Below the pieces are notes generated by a model that did no database searches, was not told the DNA's origin, and worked only from the letters and a program-made list of their open reading frames with translations. DNA of 64,000 nucleotides from assembly GCF_030908625.1 (NCBI RefSeq), contig NZ_CP133133.1, positions 2,873,906 through 2,937,905 of the forward strand. The letters run 5' to 3'. Position numbers and translations under genes: made by a program. Source of the stretch: Paludicola sp. MB14-C6. Lineage in GTDB: Bacteria > Bacillota > Clostridia > Oscillospirales > Ruminococcaceae. Within the stretch, counting starts at the first letter, position 1. Every line of letters starts with the position of its first letter. This document shows, one piece after another, positions 53,160 through 62,351 of this stretch.

Positions 53160-53182
53160 TTGGGCGAACATTGTTCGCCCAA
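53160..53182. terminator. Hairpin after the YitT gene
   Basis: TTGGGCGAAC-ATT-GTTCGCCCAA is a perfect 10-bp stem 5 bp after the stop. It lacks a strong T-run on the plus strand; on the minus strand it is followed by TTTTTTAT and could stop the small CDS transcript. Confidence 0.72.
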
Positions 53183-53261
53183 GATTCATGTTATCAGTGG
53201 GGAATACCCCAAAAATTCAAATGATATATTTATTTGCAACAATTTGTATTATTCTTAATAA

Positions 53262-53441
53262 TTAGCCTCTGCAATCTGTAGGATTGTTTTTGTTTGTAGT
53301 TTTAGAATTTGTCTTAGATTTTACATTAGAATAAGTGCTGTTCATACCTGAATCCATAGGACTATGAACGTTTTTACAATCGTTCATGTTAGAAACAGGG
53401 TTTGTGCTTTTAGAAAATTTATTGTTTTTGTTTTTTGCCAT
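53262..53441 (-). CDS. 59-residue Asn/Lys/Ser-rich small protein
   Basis: A short ORF in the 473-bp gap between the YitT gene and yebC. It starts MAKNKNNKFSKSTNP and ends NNPTDCRG, with 59 residues, two Cys (NDCKN and TDCRG) and no hydrophobic segment. AAAAGAGGTGAAT lies 4 nt before the ATG, which argues for real translation. The Asn/Lys/Ser/Thr-rich, aromatic-poor composition recalls minor small acid-soluble spore proteins, but no family signature was recognised. The rest of the gap holds a terminator-like hairpin at 53160 and A/T-rich DNA before yebC. Confidence 0.6.
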   Translation of the reverse strand: MAKNKNNKFSKSTNPVSNMNDCKNVHSPMDSGMNSTYSNVKSKTNSKTTNKNNPTDCRG

Positions 53442-53627
53442 TGATATTCACCTCTTTTCGATATTATTATGTGAAGAACAAAAACACATATGCGATGAAA
53501 TACTTGCCACAAAATTTTGTATTGATTCATACACGCTGAATTGGTATAATCAGTAGGTATGATTATTAATTAATAAATTTAATCTGATACGATTACGTAT
53601 AATAATCAAAGAAAGGATGAAACCACC

Positions 53628-54362
53628 ATGTCAGGACATTCAAAGTGGAGCACCATTAAACGTAAAAAAGGTGAAAATGATGCTGCAAGATCTAAAGTTT
53701 TTACAAAAATAGGAAGAGAAATTACGGTTTGCGTTAAGGAGAGTGGACCTGATCCGAGCTCAAACAGTAAATTAAAAGATTTAATAGCAAAAGCGAAAGC
53801 AAGCAATGTGCCAAATGATAACATTGATAGAGTTATTAAAAAAGCAGCAGGTGATGGAGATAAGCAAAGTTATGAAACTGCTGTTTATGAAGGTTATGGA
53901 CCAAACGGTATTGCTGTTATAGTAGAAGCTTTAACTGATAATAAAAATAGAACTGCGGCTGATGTCCGTCATTATTTTGATAAATTTGGCGGAAATCTTG
54001 GAACTATGGGATGTGTATCCTTTATGTTTGAAAGAAAAGGCGTAATCATTATTGAAAATGATGGCATTGATGAAGAAAAAGTAATGGATGATGCAATGGA
54101 ATGTGGTGCAGCTGATATTGACTATCAAGATGATGCAATTGAAATTGTAACAGATCCAGCCGATTTCAGTGCAGTACGTCAAGCGTTAGAAGACAAAGGC
54201 TACACTTTTGCTTCCGCACAAATAGAACAAGTTCCATCTACATATACTGCTTTGACAGATGAAACTCATATTTCAAAAATGAATCGACTACTTGAAGCAT
54301 TAGAAGATAATGATGATGTTCAAGAAATTTGGCACAACTGGGAAAACCCAGACGAAGAATAA
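53628..54362 (+). CDS. yebC: YebC/PmpR (TACO1) family regulator
   Basis: The 244-residue protein has the canonical start SGHSKWSTIKRKKGENDAARSK (shortened), FTKIGREITV, NVPNDNIDRVIKKA, YEGYGPNGIAVIVEALTDNKNRTAADVRHYFDKFGGNLG (cited in part), and FERKGVI. YebC proteins were described as transcription factors; some members relieve ribosome stalling at proline runs. AAAGGATG precedes the ATG. It is monocistronic. Confidence 0.95.
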   Translation: MSGHSKWSTIKRKKGENDAARSKVFTKIGREITVCVKESGPDPSSNSKLKDLIAKAKASNVPNDNIDRVIKKAAGDGDKQSYETAVYEGYGPNGIAVIVEALTDNKNRTAADVRHYFDKFGGNLGTMGCVSFMFERKGVIIIENDGIDEEKVMDDAMECGAADIDYQDDAIEIVTDPADFSAVRQALEDKGYTFASAQIEQVPSTYTALTDETHISKMNRLLEALEDNDDVQEIWHNWENPDEE

Positions 54363-54376
54363 GTAAATATAAATCA

Positions 54377-54400
54377 AAACCACTAGTGAACTAGTGGTTT
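54377..54400. terminator. Hairpin after yebC
   Basis: AAACCACTAG-TGAA-CTAGTGGTTT is a perfect 10-bp stem 14 bp after the yebC stop. The T-run is short (TTT then GCTC), as if an insertion begins here. Confidence 0.75.
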
Positions 54401-55045
54401 GCTCAGACCCTAGAAGGGTCAACTCGTGCTGACCCCTCAAAGGGGTGCTGAAAGTTTGTCATCGCATCACAATTACAGGCAGCCACTATAAGTGGCTGTT
54501 TGTTTTTTGCCCTATTTCACTTGATTACCCGTAAACGGGTCCGTATATTCTTTAAATGAAATTTGGTCTTTTGCATAATCTTCTTCTAATTGGTTTCGAA
54601 TGTACTCTGCTATTTTCTTTTCATTTTTTCCTACTGTATCTACAAAATAACCTCTACACCAAAAATTTCGTGATCCATATTTATATTTTAAATTTGCATG
54701 CCTATCGAATATCATCAGTGCACTCTTACTCTTGAGTGTTCCTACAAACTGTGATATACTCATATACGGTGGAATACTTACTAACATGTGTATGTGATCT
54801 ACACATGCCTCCGCTTCTATTATTTCCACTTTCATTTCTGTGCATAATTTTCGAAATATTTCACCTACATCTCTTCGCAAATCTTTATAAATTATTTTTC
54901 TTCTATATTTTGGTGCAAACACTATATGGTATTCGCACCTATAACTTGAATGTGCTGTCTGTTTTACTTCATTTTTCATTGCTTAATTCCTCCTTGTTAT
55001 CTTTGTGATACGGTCGCCAAACCGTCACTATTTTAACATGGAGGT
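54400..55045 (-). mobile_element. IS200/IS605-type insertion sequence (boundaries approximate)
   Basis: A lone Y1 transposase gene is flanked by hairpin-rich ends and no terminal inverted repeats, as usual for IS200. On the left (high-coordinate) side GTGATACGGT-CGCCAA-ACCGTCAC (55005-55028) folds just upstream of the gene. On the other side are GACCCT-AGA-AGGGTC (54406-54420), ACCCCT-CAA-AGGGGT (54432-54446) and CAGCCACT-ATA-AGTGGCTG (54480-54498), the last followed by TTTGTTTTTT. Exact cleavage sites cannot be fixed from one copy. No TnpB/IscB partner is present. Confidence 0.75.
54512..54979 (-). CDS. tnpA: IS200/IS605-family Y1 (HUH) transposase TnpA
   Basis: The 155-residue single-strand DNA transposase has YHIVFAPKYRRKIIY near residue 17, the metal-binding HUH motif CVDHIHMLVSIPP near 59 and, C-terminally, the catalytic Tyr in AEYIRNQLEED near 130. 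AGGAGGAA precedes the ATG at 54979. The length and motifs are complete, so it may be active. Confidence 0.95.
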   Translation of the reverse strand: MKNEVKQTAHSSYRCEYHIVFAPKYRRKIIYKDLRRDVGEIFRKLCTEMKVEIIEAEACVDHIHMLVSIPPYMSISQFVGTLKSKSALMIFDRHANLKYKYGSRNFWCRGYFVDTVGKNEKKIAEYIRNQLEEDYAKDQISFKEYTDPFTGNQVK

Positions 55046-55196
55046 TTTTCGCTTTCTTATATAATAATACATATAGCCAATTGGCTGTTTATTTGATTAT
55101 GAATGAGAAAAACTAAGTACATAACATAATTTACTTTTAAATGAAATTATAGAAATAAAACCGATAGGTTAATAATGGTAAAAAACTCGATTAGGG

Positions 55197-55225
55197 TTTA
55201 CAAAAAGCTGGTTTTGTAGTATTAT
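55197..55225 (+). promoter_or_regulatory. Promoter of the surface polysaccharide cluster
   Basis: TTTACA (55197-55202), a 17-bp spacer and TATTAT (55220-55225), 41 bp before the flippase start. The 220 bp between the IS200 element and the flippase gene hold nothing else recognisable except a short AGCCAATTGGCT palindrome at about 55075. Confidence 0.65.
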
Positions 55226-55266
55226 AAATAAGATATTGATAAAATTTATTTTAAGAAGGATAAGTA

Positions 55267-56724
55267 ATGCAACAGAGATCTTTAGCAAGAAATGGCATTT
55301 ATAAAGCAATTTTAAATATATTTAATTTGTTAATTCCACTGATAGTAACACCCTATATTACTGGCTTACTTGAGCCTAATTTATATGGTGCATATAATAG
55401 AATATTTTCGGAATTTAACATATTTCTTACTTTAGGAACATTTGGAATATACAACTATGGAGTTCGTGAAATCAGTAAGGTTAGAGATAATCCGATTGAG
55501 AAAAGCAAACTGTTTTCTAGCCTTTTTTCAATCGGTATTATCAGTAATTTTATAATGACATTTATTTATGTCTTATTTTTTACTTTTAGAGCCAATAAAC
55601 CTATTGAAGTGTATTTATATTTGGTTATGATTATACAAATTGTTGGTAACATTTTTTATATCGAATTTGTGAATGAAGCAAACGAAGATTATGGGTTTAT
55701 AACCAAGAAAACGATTATTGTTCGTATCATATATTTAGTGTCAATATTTGTTTTTGTTCGTAAGCCTTCCGATATTCTACCTTATTCTATTATAATATCT
55801 TCAACAATATTGATAAATAATTTAGCTAGCTATTTTCATATCAAAAAGCATATCAGCTTTAATTTTCAGCACCTACAAATAGTAAGACATTTATATCCAC
55901 TAATTGTAACTTTGCTGCTCAGTAATGTCGAAATACTATATACTCAGCTTGATAAGATAATGCTATCACCATTTATAAATGATATTGCGGTAACAGAATA
56001 TGTCTTACCAACATCTTTAGTCGGGACGATTGCGGCAGTGCCACTTGCCTTAATTAATGTGGCTATTCCTAGATTATCGTCATTTATTGGACAAGGTAAT
56101 AAAAGTGAATATACTAGAGTTTTAAATAAAACGATAAATAACTATATGTTGATGGTCATTCCAATGGGCTTTGGTATGGCGGCGTTAGCACAAGAAATTA
56201 TGCAATTCTTTTCAAAGGGCGTATATGCAAACGCATTTCCTGTTCTGATTGTATCAGGAATGGCACGAGTTGTGTTTGGCTATCAATCCATTATCATGAA
56301 CTTAATTATGTATATAAATTCACTTGAAAAACAACTTACAACTTTGATGCTCGTTTTTGGTATTGTGAATTTGGGATTTAATTTTGGTTTAGTAGGGTTA
56401 GGGCTATTCTCACCTTTTACAGCTCTTGTTACAACAGTAATAGCAGTTTTGTTATTTGTAATTGTAGGATATATTTATACACGCAAAAAGTTACAGCTTA
56501 ATTACAAGCTACTATCAAAAGAGATAATAGGATATATTGTCGTATCATTAACCTTTTTCCCAATTTCTTGGGTAATTCGTGGACTATCTCTTGGATTATG
56601 GCCAACTATTATTATCGTTATGATAATATGTTCTGGAATTTATGGACTTTATTTACTTGTTACGAAGGATACTTTTGTTTTGGATATTTTAAATAAAGTG
56701 AAATTAAAATTGAAACGGGATTAG
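55267..56724 (+). CDS. Polysaccharide flippase (Wzx/RfbX-like, MOP superfamily)
   Basis: The 485-residue protein has about 13-14 hydrophobic segments. The N-terminal ILNIFNLLIPLIVTPYITG segment is followed by FGIYNYGVREISKVRD, typical of Wzx-type flippases that move undecaprenyl-linked repeat units across the membrane. A middle segment reads YTQLDKIMLSPFIND. GAAGGATAA precedes the ATG. It opens a co-directional cluster with glycosyltransferases, LicD and a polymerase/ligase, which fits export of a surface polysaccharide or teichoic acid. Confidence 0.9.
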   Translation: MQQRSLARNGIYKAILNIFNLLIPLIVTPYITGLLEPNLYGAYNRIFSEFNIFLTLGTFGIYNYGVREISKVRDNPIEKSKLFSSLFSIGIISNFIMTFIYVLFFTFRANKPIEVYLYLVMIIQIVGNIFYIEFVNEANEDYGFITKKTIIVRIIYLVSIFVFVRKPSDILPYSIIISSTILINNLASYFHIKKHISFNFQHLQIVRHLYPLIVTLLLSNVEILYTQLDKIMLSPFINDIAVTEYVLPTSLVGTIAAVPLALINVAIPRLSSFIGQGNKSEYTRVLNKTINNYMLMVIPMGFGMAALAQEIMQFFSKGVYANAFPVLIVSGMARVVFGYQSIIMNLIMYINSLEKQLTTLMLVFGIVNLGFNFGLVGLGLFSPFTALVTTVIAVLLFVIVGYIYTRKKLQLNYKLLSKEIIGYIVVSLTFFPISWVIRGLSLGLWPTIIIVMIICSGIYGLYLLVTKDTFVLDILNKVKLKLKRD

Positions 56725-56753
56725 AAATAAATTTAATTTTAAGGAGTGTAAAA

Positions 56754-57734
56754 ATGCCTTTCATAACAGTAGTTGTTCCTGTCTACAATACCTCAGCATA
56801 TCTAAATAAATGTCTTGATAGCTTATTGAATCAAGACTTTAAAGATTATGAGATTTTAGTAATAAATGATGGTTCTACTGATAACAGCTTAGAGATTTTA
56901 AAAGAATATGAAAATAAGTTTTCCAATAAAATCAGTTTGATTACAGGAGAAAACAGAGGAATCAGTGCGGTTAGAAACACAGGTATTATGAAATCCAAGG
57001 GTGAGTATATTTGCTTTATAGATAGTGATGATTATGTAGAATCAACCTATTTTAGTGATTTATATTCCGCTATAACCAATGAAAATGCAGATGTTGCTGT
57101 TTGCGACTTTTATGAGTGGAATGATTTGGAAAATACAAAAACTACGCGTATCGCTGGCGAATTTACAAATTGTAAATTACAAGATAAGCCTAGTTTGTTG
57201 TTTGAAATCAACTCAAGTCCGTGGAACAAGCTTTATCGTAAAAATATGCTTTTGGAAAATAAAATTGAATTTCCTTTAAATTTAAAATATGAGGATGCTT
57301 ATTTTGTATTGCTCGCATTGCTAAAATCAAATAGAATTGTAAAAGTGAATAAGCCTTTAGTTGATTATCGTGTAAGAGAAAATAGCGAAACAACTAATGT
57401 GAATGCACGCGTATTTGATATTTTTAAAATATTGGATTTAGTAAATGATGCTTTTAAAAAGGATTCCAGTTATAATTGCTATCGTGAAGCATTAGAGTTT
57501 ATCAATGCAAATAGAGTTACTGTCTATTGCTTACAACAAGTTTATCAAAAGCAAGACGATATTATAAATCAATTCATTGATACCGCATATAAGTACATGG
57601 ATAGTCATTTTCCAAGTTGGCGAAAAAACAACTATTTTAAAGCCGATAATTCTAAGTTGGAGTTCATGATTAAGAGCAGTAAGATGTTAACAAAACTTTA
57701 TGTAAAAACGCAAAGAAAGATTAAGGGGAATTGA
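56754..57734 (+). CDS. Family 2 glycosyltransferase
   Basis: The 326-residue GT-A enzyme shows VVVPVYNTSAYLNKCLDSLL at the start (shortened: VVVPVYNT), VINDGSTDNSLEIL near residue 38, RGISAVRNTGIMKSKGEY near 72 and the DXD-type IDSDDYVE near 91. The acceptor region is NKLYRKNMLLEN near 158. It probably adds one sugar to the lipid-linked repeat unit. Paralogous to the gene at 61250. AAGGAG lies 8-9 nt before the ATG. Confidence 0.92.
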   Translation: MPFITVVVPVYNTSAYLNKCLDSLLNQDFKDYEILVINDGSTDNSLEILKEYENKFSNKISLITGENRGISAVRNTGIMKSKGEYICFIDSDDYVESTYFSDLYSAITNENADVAVCDFYEWNDLENTKTTRIAGEFTNCKLQDKPSLLFEINSSPWNKLYRKNMLLENKIEFPLNLKYEDAYFVLLALLKSNRIVKVNKPLVDYRVRENSETTNVNARVFDIFKILDLVNDAFKKDSSYNCYREALEFINANRVTVYCLQQVYQKQDDIINQFIDTAYKYMDSHFPSWRKNNYFKADNSKLEFMIKSSKMLTKLYVKTQRKIKGN

Positions 57735-57735
57735 G

Positions 57736-58581
57736 ATGAAAAAAGAGCAACTCAGTCAATTCGAGGGAATTAGCTTAAAAGAAATGCAACAATTATTACT
57801 CGATGATTTAAAAGCATTTCATAAAGCATGTGAAGAATTAAATTGCAGATATTGTTTAACTTTTGGTTCACTATTAGGAGCAGTTCGCCACGATGGTTTT
57901 ATACCATGGGATGATGACGTTGATGTTTATATGCCTCGCGAGGATTACATTCGTTTCATGAAATATGGAGAAGAAAAGTTAGGCAAGAATTATTTTATTC
58001 AAACAGCGCAAACGGATAAGCATTATAAAATACTTCATATTCCTGCTAAAATAAGAAGTAATTCTTCAACTTTAATAGAGGAATGGAATGTAAAATATCA
58101 TCAAGGTAGTTTTATTGATATATTTACGTTAGATTATATTGGAAATGACGAAAAGGATTTTACCAAAATACATAAAAAATGTGCATTTTTGCAATCTTTA
58201 AAAATGAGAATTTCGTTTAAAGAGTTATCTGGTATCAAAAAATACATAAGAATTGCTTTACAACTGATTTTTAAGCTTATTCCCGCAAAAGCTATTGATA
58301 GCTACATCCAAAAACAGGTTGCAAAATTTTCTGATAATAAAACTTCATTTAATGGCAGAATATATGATGGTATAGATAGTATTCAAAAAGACTCTTTTGA
58401 TGAAAAAGATATTTTCCCATTAAAGCTACATAAATTTGAAGATTGTGAGTTGTATGTGCCGAATCATCCAGAAAATATTTTACCGGTGTGGTATTCTAAT
58501 TATAATGAGTTACCAAGTGAAGAACAGCGTATTCCACATGGCTATTTCTATAGTGATAGAAATTATAAGGAATTTATTTAA
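57736..58581 (+). CDS. LicD-family phosphotransferase
   Basis: The 281-residue protein has the LicD signature: YCLTFGSLLGAVRHDGFIPWDDDVDVYMPREDY at about residues 34-66 (cited in part: GSLLGAVRHDG, IPWDDDVDV) and GSFIDIFTLDY near 116. LicD proteins transfer phosphocholine or a similar nucleotide-activated group to cell-surface glycans through a nucleotidyltransferase-like fold. The three Asp of DDDVD are the likely metal ligands. No licABC choline genes are in the window, so the group transferred is unknown. It follows the glycosyltransferase by 1 bp. Confidence 0.9.
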   Translation: MKKEQLSQFEGISLKEMQQLLLDDLKAFHKACEELNCRYCLTFGSLLGAVRHDGFIPWDDDVDVYMPREDYIRFMKYGEEKLGKNYFIQTAQTDKHYKILHIPAKIRSNSSTLIEEWNVKYHQGSFIDIFTLDYIGNDEKDFTKIHKKCAFLQSLKMRISFKELSGIKKYIRIALQLIFKLIPAKAIDSYIQKQVAKFSDNKTSFNGRIYDGIDSIQKDSFDEKDIFPLKLHKFEDCELYVPNHPENILPVWYSNYNELPSEEQRIPHGYFYSDRNYKEFI

Positions 58582-58611
58582 TAAAAATCGAAAGAAAGCG
58601 ATTATATTATA

Positions 58612-59745
58612 ATGGAAAAAATATATATCATAGCTTTGCATTTAGCATATGGTGGGGTAGAAAAAGCAATTATAAATATGGCAAATATTTTTGTAGAAAA
58701 GACTGATGTTGAAATTATATCAGTCTATAAAATGCCCAATGCTCCGGCATTTCCACTCGATGAAAGAGTTCGTGTGACGTATTTATTAAAAGACATTCCA
58801 AATAAAGAAGAATGGATTAGAGCGAAGAACAGTAGAAATATATTCTCTTTTATGAAAGAGAGCTTGAAAGCCGTAAAAATACTTTATAACAAGAAAAAGG
58901 CAGTTAAAAAAGCTATAAAAGGTATCTCCAAAGGAACTATTATTACTACAAGAAATGAAGATACAGTAGTTTTATCAAAATATGGTCAAAGCGGAGTGAA
59001 AAAAATAGCGCAACTTCATCATGACCATAACTTTGAACCAAAGCTAGTGAATGATATTAAGCAGAATTACAGTAATATTGATACACTAGTATTACTGACT
59101 CCACAATTAGTTTCAGAAACAAAAGATATGCTTGTTGGGAATAATAATCATACAAAGGTTATTTGCATTCCAAATTTTATTGAAGAAATTCCTCCTATTC
59201 AGGATTTTAATAGAAAAAAGAATATGGTTATTTCTGTTGGTAGGCTTCACACTGTGAAAGCCTTTGATAGGCTTGTACGCATTTTTGCCGAAGCAAATAA
59301 AGATTTTCCTGATTGGAAACTTTATATTGTAGGTGATGGTGAAGAAAAAGATAATCTTTCAAATTTAATAAGTGATTTAAAAATGAACGATCATATTATT
59401 CTTACAGGACAAAAAAACAGCGAAGAAATTGAAGAACTATTGAATGAATCATCTATATTCGCTATGACATCATTGAGCGAAGGGCTTCCGTTTGTTTTAA
59501 TAGAAGCGTGTAGCTGTGGCGTTCCTATGATTGCTTATGACGTAAGGGTTGGGCCTAGAGCTGTAATTGAAGATAAAGTTAACGGCTATCTCGTTGAAGA
59601 TAATAACCAGAAAAGTTATATTGAACTACTTGATAAGATGATGAGCGACACAGAACTTAGAAAAACTATGGGTAAAAATGCATACAAGACAGCAAATAGA
59701 TTTTCGAAAGAGTATGTAAGCGAAATGTGGTTTCAAAATTTATAA
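58612..59745 (+). CDS. Family 4 glycosyltransferase
   Basis: The 377-residue GT-B enzyme begins with IIALHLAYGGVEKAIINMA, a Gly-rich donor-fold loop. It has SVGRLHTVKAFDRLVRIF near residue 204, YIVGDGEEKDNL near 237 and the GT4 E-x7-E motif SEGLPFVLIEACSCGVPMIA near 290. It acts in the cytoplasm on a lipid-linked acceptor. A LicD gene lies before it and the polymerase/ligase after it. Sugar specificity cannot be read. Confidence 0.92.
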   Translation: MEKIYIIALHLAYGGVEKAIINMANIFVEKTDVEIISVYKMPNAPAFPLDERVRVTYLLKDIPNKEEWIRAKNSRNIFSFMKESLKAVKILYNKKKAVKKAIKGISKGTIITTRNEDTVVLSKYGQSGVKKIAQLHHDHNFEPKLVNDIKQNYSNIDTLVLLTPQLVSETKDMLVGNNNHTKVICIPNFIEEIPPIQDFNRKKNMVISVGRLHTVKAFDRLVRIFAEANKDFPDWKLYIVGDGEEKDNLSNLISDLKMNDHIILTGQKNSEEIEELLNESSIFAMTSLSEGLPFVLIEACSCGVPMIAYDVRVGPRAVIEDKVNGYLVEDNNQKSYIELLDKMMSDTELRKTMGKNAYKTANRFSKEYVSEMWFQNL

Positions 59746-59766
59746 AAATTATTAAGGGGCGAAAAG

Positions 59767-61248
59767 ATGATTAAAACAGTAAGTGAATGGATTAAAAAAA
59801 ATTGGTTAGTTCTTTTGATCGTGGCACAACCATTGTTAGATATATTAGCATATTGGCAACAAAATTCTATAGGCACACTTGCAGGAGTAGTGCGTTTATG
59901 CATCGTAATTGCTTTACCAATTTACATTCTTGTGATAACCAAGAAAAAGAAGTCTTTTATTTTAATTATGGGAATTATGGCATTTTTCAGCTTGTTACAT
60001 ATAGTTAATGGCTTTAGAGTAGGCTATATTAATATGTTCCAAGATATTGCATACCTGCTTCGAGTTATTCAAATGCCAGTATTAGCAGTTTGCTTTATCT
60101 ATTATTTTAATGATGAAAGAAAGAAAGACTTAACAAATAAAGCTTTTGTGATTAACGGAGTTATCATTTTTGTTTCAATGATAATTGCGCATCTTACAAA
60201 TACAGCAGAATATTCATATGGTAGTTATAAATTTGGCTTGATGGGATGGTTTTCAAATGCAAATTCCCAAAGTATTATTATTATTTCTTTAATTCCTATC
60301 GTATTATATTTTGCACTATCAGCACATAAAAAAATATGGTTTATTCTTGCCGCAATTACATCTTGGTTTATGTTAATTTCAAATGGAACAAAAGCATGTT
60401 ATTTATCGATTTTTGTTATTTTTATCGGCTTTTCTGTGTTTATGGTATTTGAACGTATTTTAAAGCATAAAGAAGGTAAGAAGCTAAATATCATCGCGAT
60501 TGCAATGATGCTTTGCTTAGTAGGAATCAGTGTTCTAGGTTATGAATATACGCCAAGATATGATATGGACAATTTAAGTGGCACAAAACGTTCTGAAGAA
60601 CAAACAGAAATGGATAAAGCATTAGATGAAATCAGCACCGACAAAAAAGATGGAGAAGGAACTCAGCGTAGACTAACAATTGAAGAAATGTTAGCTGATC
60701 CAGTAAAGAAAAAATGGATTGTAGATTATTATGGACCTAAACTAGATAAAGGTCTTGTGGAGCGTTTTGGTGTTGAAACAGTTCTTGAAGCATATGGATG
60801 GACTCCTCCGGCTTATCGATTGGCTGATATGAGATTAAAGAAGATAACCTATGCTAATTTATTGTGGGAAAGCAGCGATTTTATCACGAAATTAGTAGGA
60901 TTTGAGTATAGTGATATTCATGGATATGACCTAGAAAACGATTGGCCTGCAATCTACTTTTACTATGGATATTTAGGATTAGGATTGTATGTGTTATTTA
61001 TTTTAGCAATCTTATTCTTTATTATAAGACGTGTGATTAAAGATTTTAAAGGCAGTATGAATCTATACAATTTTGCATTGCTTATTACATTCGGATTACA
61101 AATTGGGTTAGCCCAATTCTCTGGTGCGATATTGCGCCGTCCAAATGTGTCAATTTATATGGCAATTATAATTGGATTAATTTATTATCAAACTAATATT
61201 GCACCAATTAAAAAAGGTAATGATATAACGGGCATAGAGGAAAATTAA
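59767..61248 (+). CDS. O-antigen ligase/polymerase-like membrane protein
   Basis: The 493-residue protein has about ten membrane segments. A large external loop (about 260-395) contains ERFGVETVLEAYGWTP and DIHGYDLENDWPAIYFYYGYLGLGLY (split). This plan matches the Wzy/O-antigen ligase superfamily that polymerises or transfers lipid-linked repeat units. The loop is rich in charged residues (TEMDKALDEISTDKKDGEG). AGGGGCG precedes the ATG. Polymerase versus ligase cannot be decided. Confidence 0.82.
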   Translation: MIKTVSEWIKKNWLVLLIVAQPLLDILAYWQQNSIGTLAGVVRLCIVIALPIYILVITKKKKSFILIMGIMAFFSLLHIVNGFRVGYINMFQDIAYLLRVIQMPVLAVCFIYYFNDERKKDLTNKAFVINGVIIFVSMIIAHLTNTAEYSYGSYKFGLMGWFSNANSQSIIIISLIPIVLYFALSAHKKIWFILAAITSWFMLISNGTKACYLSIFVIFIGFSVFMVFERILKHKEGKKLNIIAIAMMLCLVGISVLGYEYTPRYDMDNLSGTKRSEEQTEMDKALDEISTDKKDGEGTQRRLTIEEMLADPVKKKWIVDYYGPKLDKGLVERFGVETVLEAYGWTPPAYRLADMRLKKITYANLLWESSDFITKLVGFEYSDIHGYDLENDWPAIYFYYGYLGLGLYVLFILAILFFIIRRVIKDFKGSMNLYNFALLITFGLQIGLAQFSGAILRRPNVSIYMAIIIGLIYYQTNIAPIKKGNDITGIEEN

Positions 61249-61249
61249 G

Positions 61250-62215
61250 ATGAAAGTAAGCGTAATTGTTCCAGTATACAATGCTGAAAAATATTTAGAG
61301 AAATGTCTGAATTCGTTAGTAAATCAAACATTGAATGAAATTGAGATCATTATTGTGAACGATGGTTCTACCGATGATTCTCAAAAAATTATTGATCAAT
61401 TTGTTCAACAGTATCCAACTAAAATCAAGTCATTCATTCAAAAAAATGCAGGTCAAGCTGTAGCAAGAAATTTTGGTTTAAAGCATATTACTGGTGAGTG
61501 TATTGGCTTTGTGGATAGCGATGACTGGGTTGATGAGGATATGTACGAGCAGTTATTTCATCATATGATTGATAATGATGCTGATATTGCAGTATGTGAT
61601 ATGGTAGACAATTATCCGAATAAAACAATCTATCACAATTCCTCCGATATAACGAATAAATTCAGTGTAACACCATCTGCTTGTAATAAGCTGTTTAAAG
61701 CAACATTAGTAGGTGATTGTGATTTTCCGGCAGGCTTGTGGTATGAAGATTTTTGTTTTACAACAAAACTATTGCTTAAAACAGATAAGCTTGTAGGCGT
61801 GAATAAAGGCTACTATCATTGTCATTGTTTAGAGGAATCTACAATGCATAATCATAACTCTGTAAAGAATTTGGATATGCTGAGCGTAATGACAATTTTA
61901 AAAGAATATATTGATACCTTAGATCAATCTGAGCAGTATACTGATATTTTCGAGTTTATGTTATTACATCACGTAGTTATTACCTCAATCAATCGTGTAG
62001 CAATTCAGAAAAATGAGCAAAAGCATATGGTTATTAGCAAAATGCGTGAATATGTAAAAGCATACATTCCGAAGTTAAAATCATGTAAAAGCTATAATCA
62101 GCTTCCGAATAACAGAAAAATTATTGCATGGTTGAATTATAATGGATTATATCATATTTCAAAGTTATTACTCGGGATAAAAGCAAAAAATGGGTATACC
62201 AAGAATTTTGTGTAA
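61250..62215 (+). CDS. Family 2 glycosyltransferase, 3' end reaching into an IS256-type element
   Basis: The 321-residue GT-A protein has VSVIVPVYNAEKYLEKC, VNDGSTDDSQKII near residue 37, GQAVARNFGLKHITGE near 70, VDSDDWVDEDMYE near 90 and SACNKLFKA near 140. It starts 1 bp after the polymerase/ligase. The last codons (AAG AAT TTT GTG TAA) coincide with the left inverted repeat of the IS256-family element, so the final residues and the stop are probably supplied by the insertion. Length is close to the paralogue at 56754 (326 aa), so little may be lost. Confidence 0.9.
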   Translation: MKVSVIVPVYNAEKYLEKCLNSLVNQTLNEIEIIIVNDGSTDDSQKIIDQFVQQYPTKIKSFIQKNAGQAVARNFGLKHITGECIGFVDSDDWVDEDMYEQLFHHMIDNDADIAVCDMVDNYPNKTIYHNSSDITNKFSVTPSACNKLFKATLVGDCDFPAGLWYEDFCFTTKLLLKTDKLVGVNKGYYHCHCLEESTMHNHNSVKNLDMLSVMTILKEYIDTLDQSEQYTDIFEFMLLHHVVITSINRVAIQKNEQKHMVISKMREYVKAYIPKLKSCKSYNQLPNNRKIIAWLNYNGLYHISKLLLGIKAKNGYTKNFV

Positions 62216-62292
62216 ATATAAAAACAATCAGAACAAGAAATAGGAACAAAATAGTAATTGACATAGTGTATAGGTTAGTTGAAACAAGTTTA

Positions 62293-62330
62293 TTTAATGA
62301 CAAAAGGGGCATGCCCCTTTTGTCATTAAA
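62293..62330. terminator. 38-bp perfect palindrome
   Basis: TTTAATGACAAAAGGGGC-AT-GCCCCTTTTGTCATTAAA. It can fold as a terminator on either strand: after the polysaccharide cluster, or after the minus-strand transposase. Confidence 0.85.
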
Positions 62331-62351
62331 TTTTGGCGGATGAACATAGAA

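Noticed and set aside
55075..55086. Palindrome AGCCAATTGGCT upstream of the flippase gene
   Set aside because: It has no loop for a hairpin and is short enough to be chance; it is not placed over the promoter.
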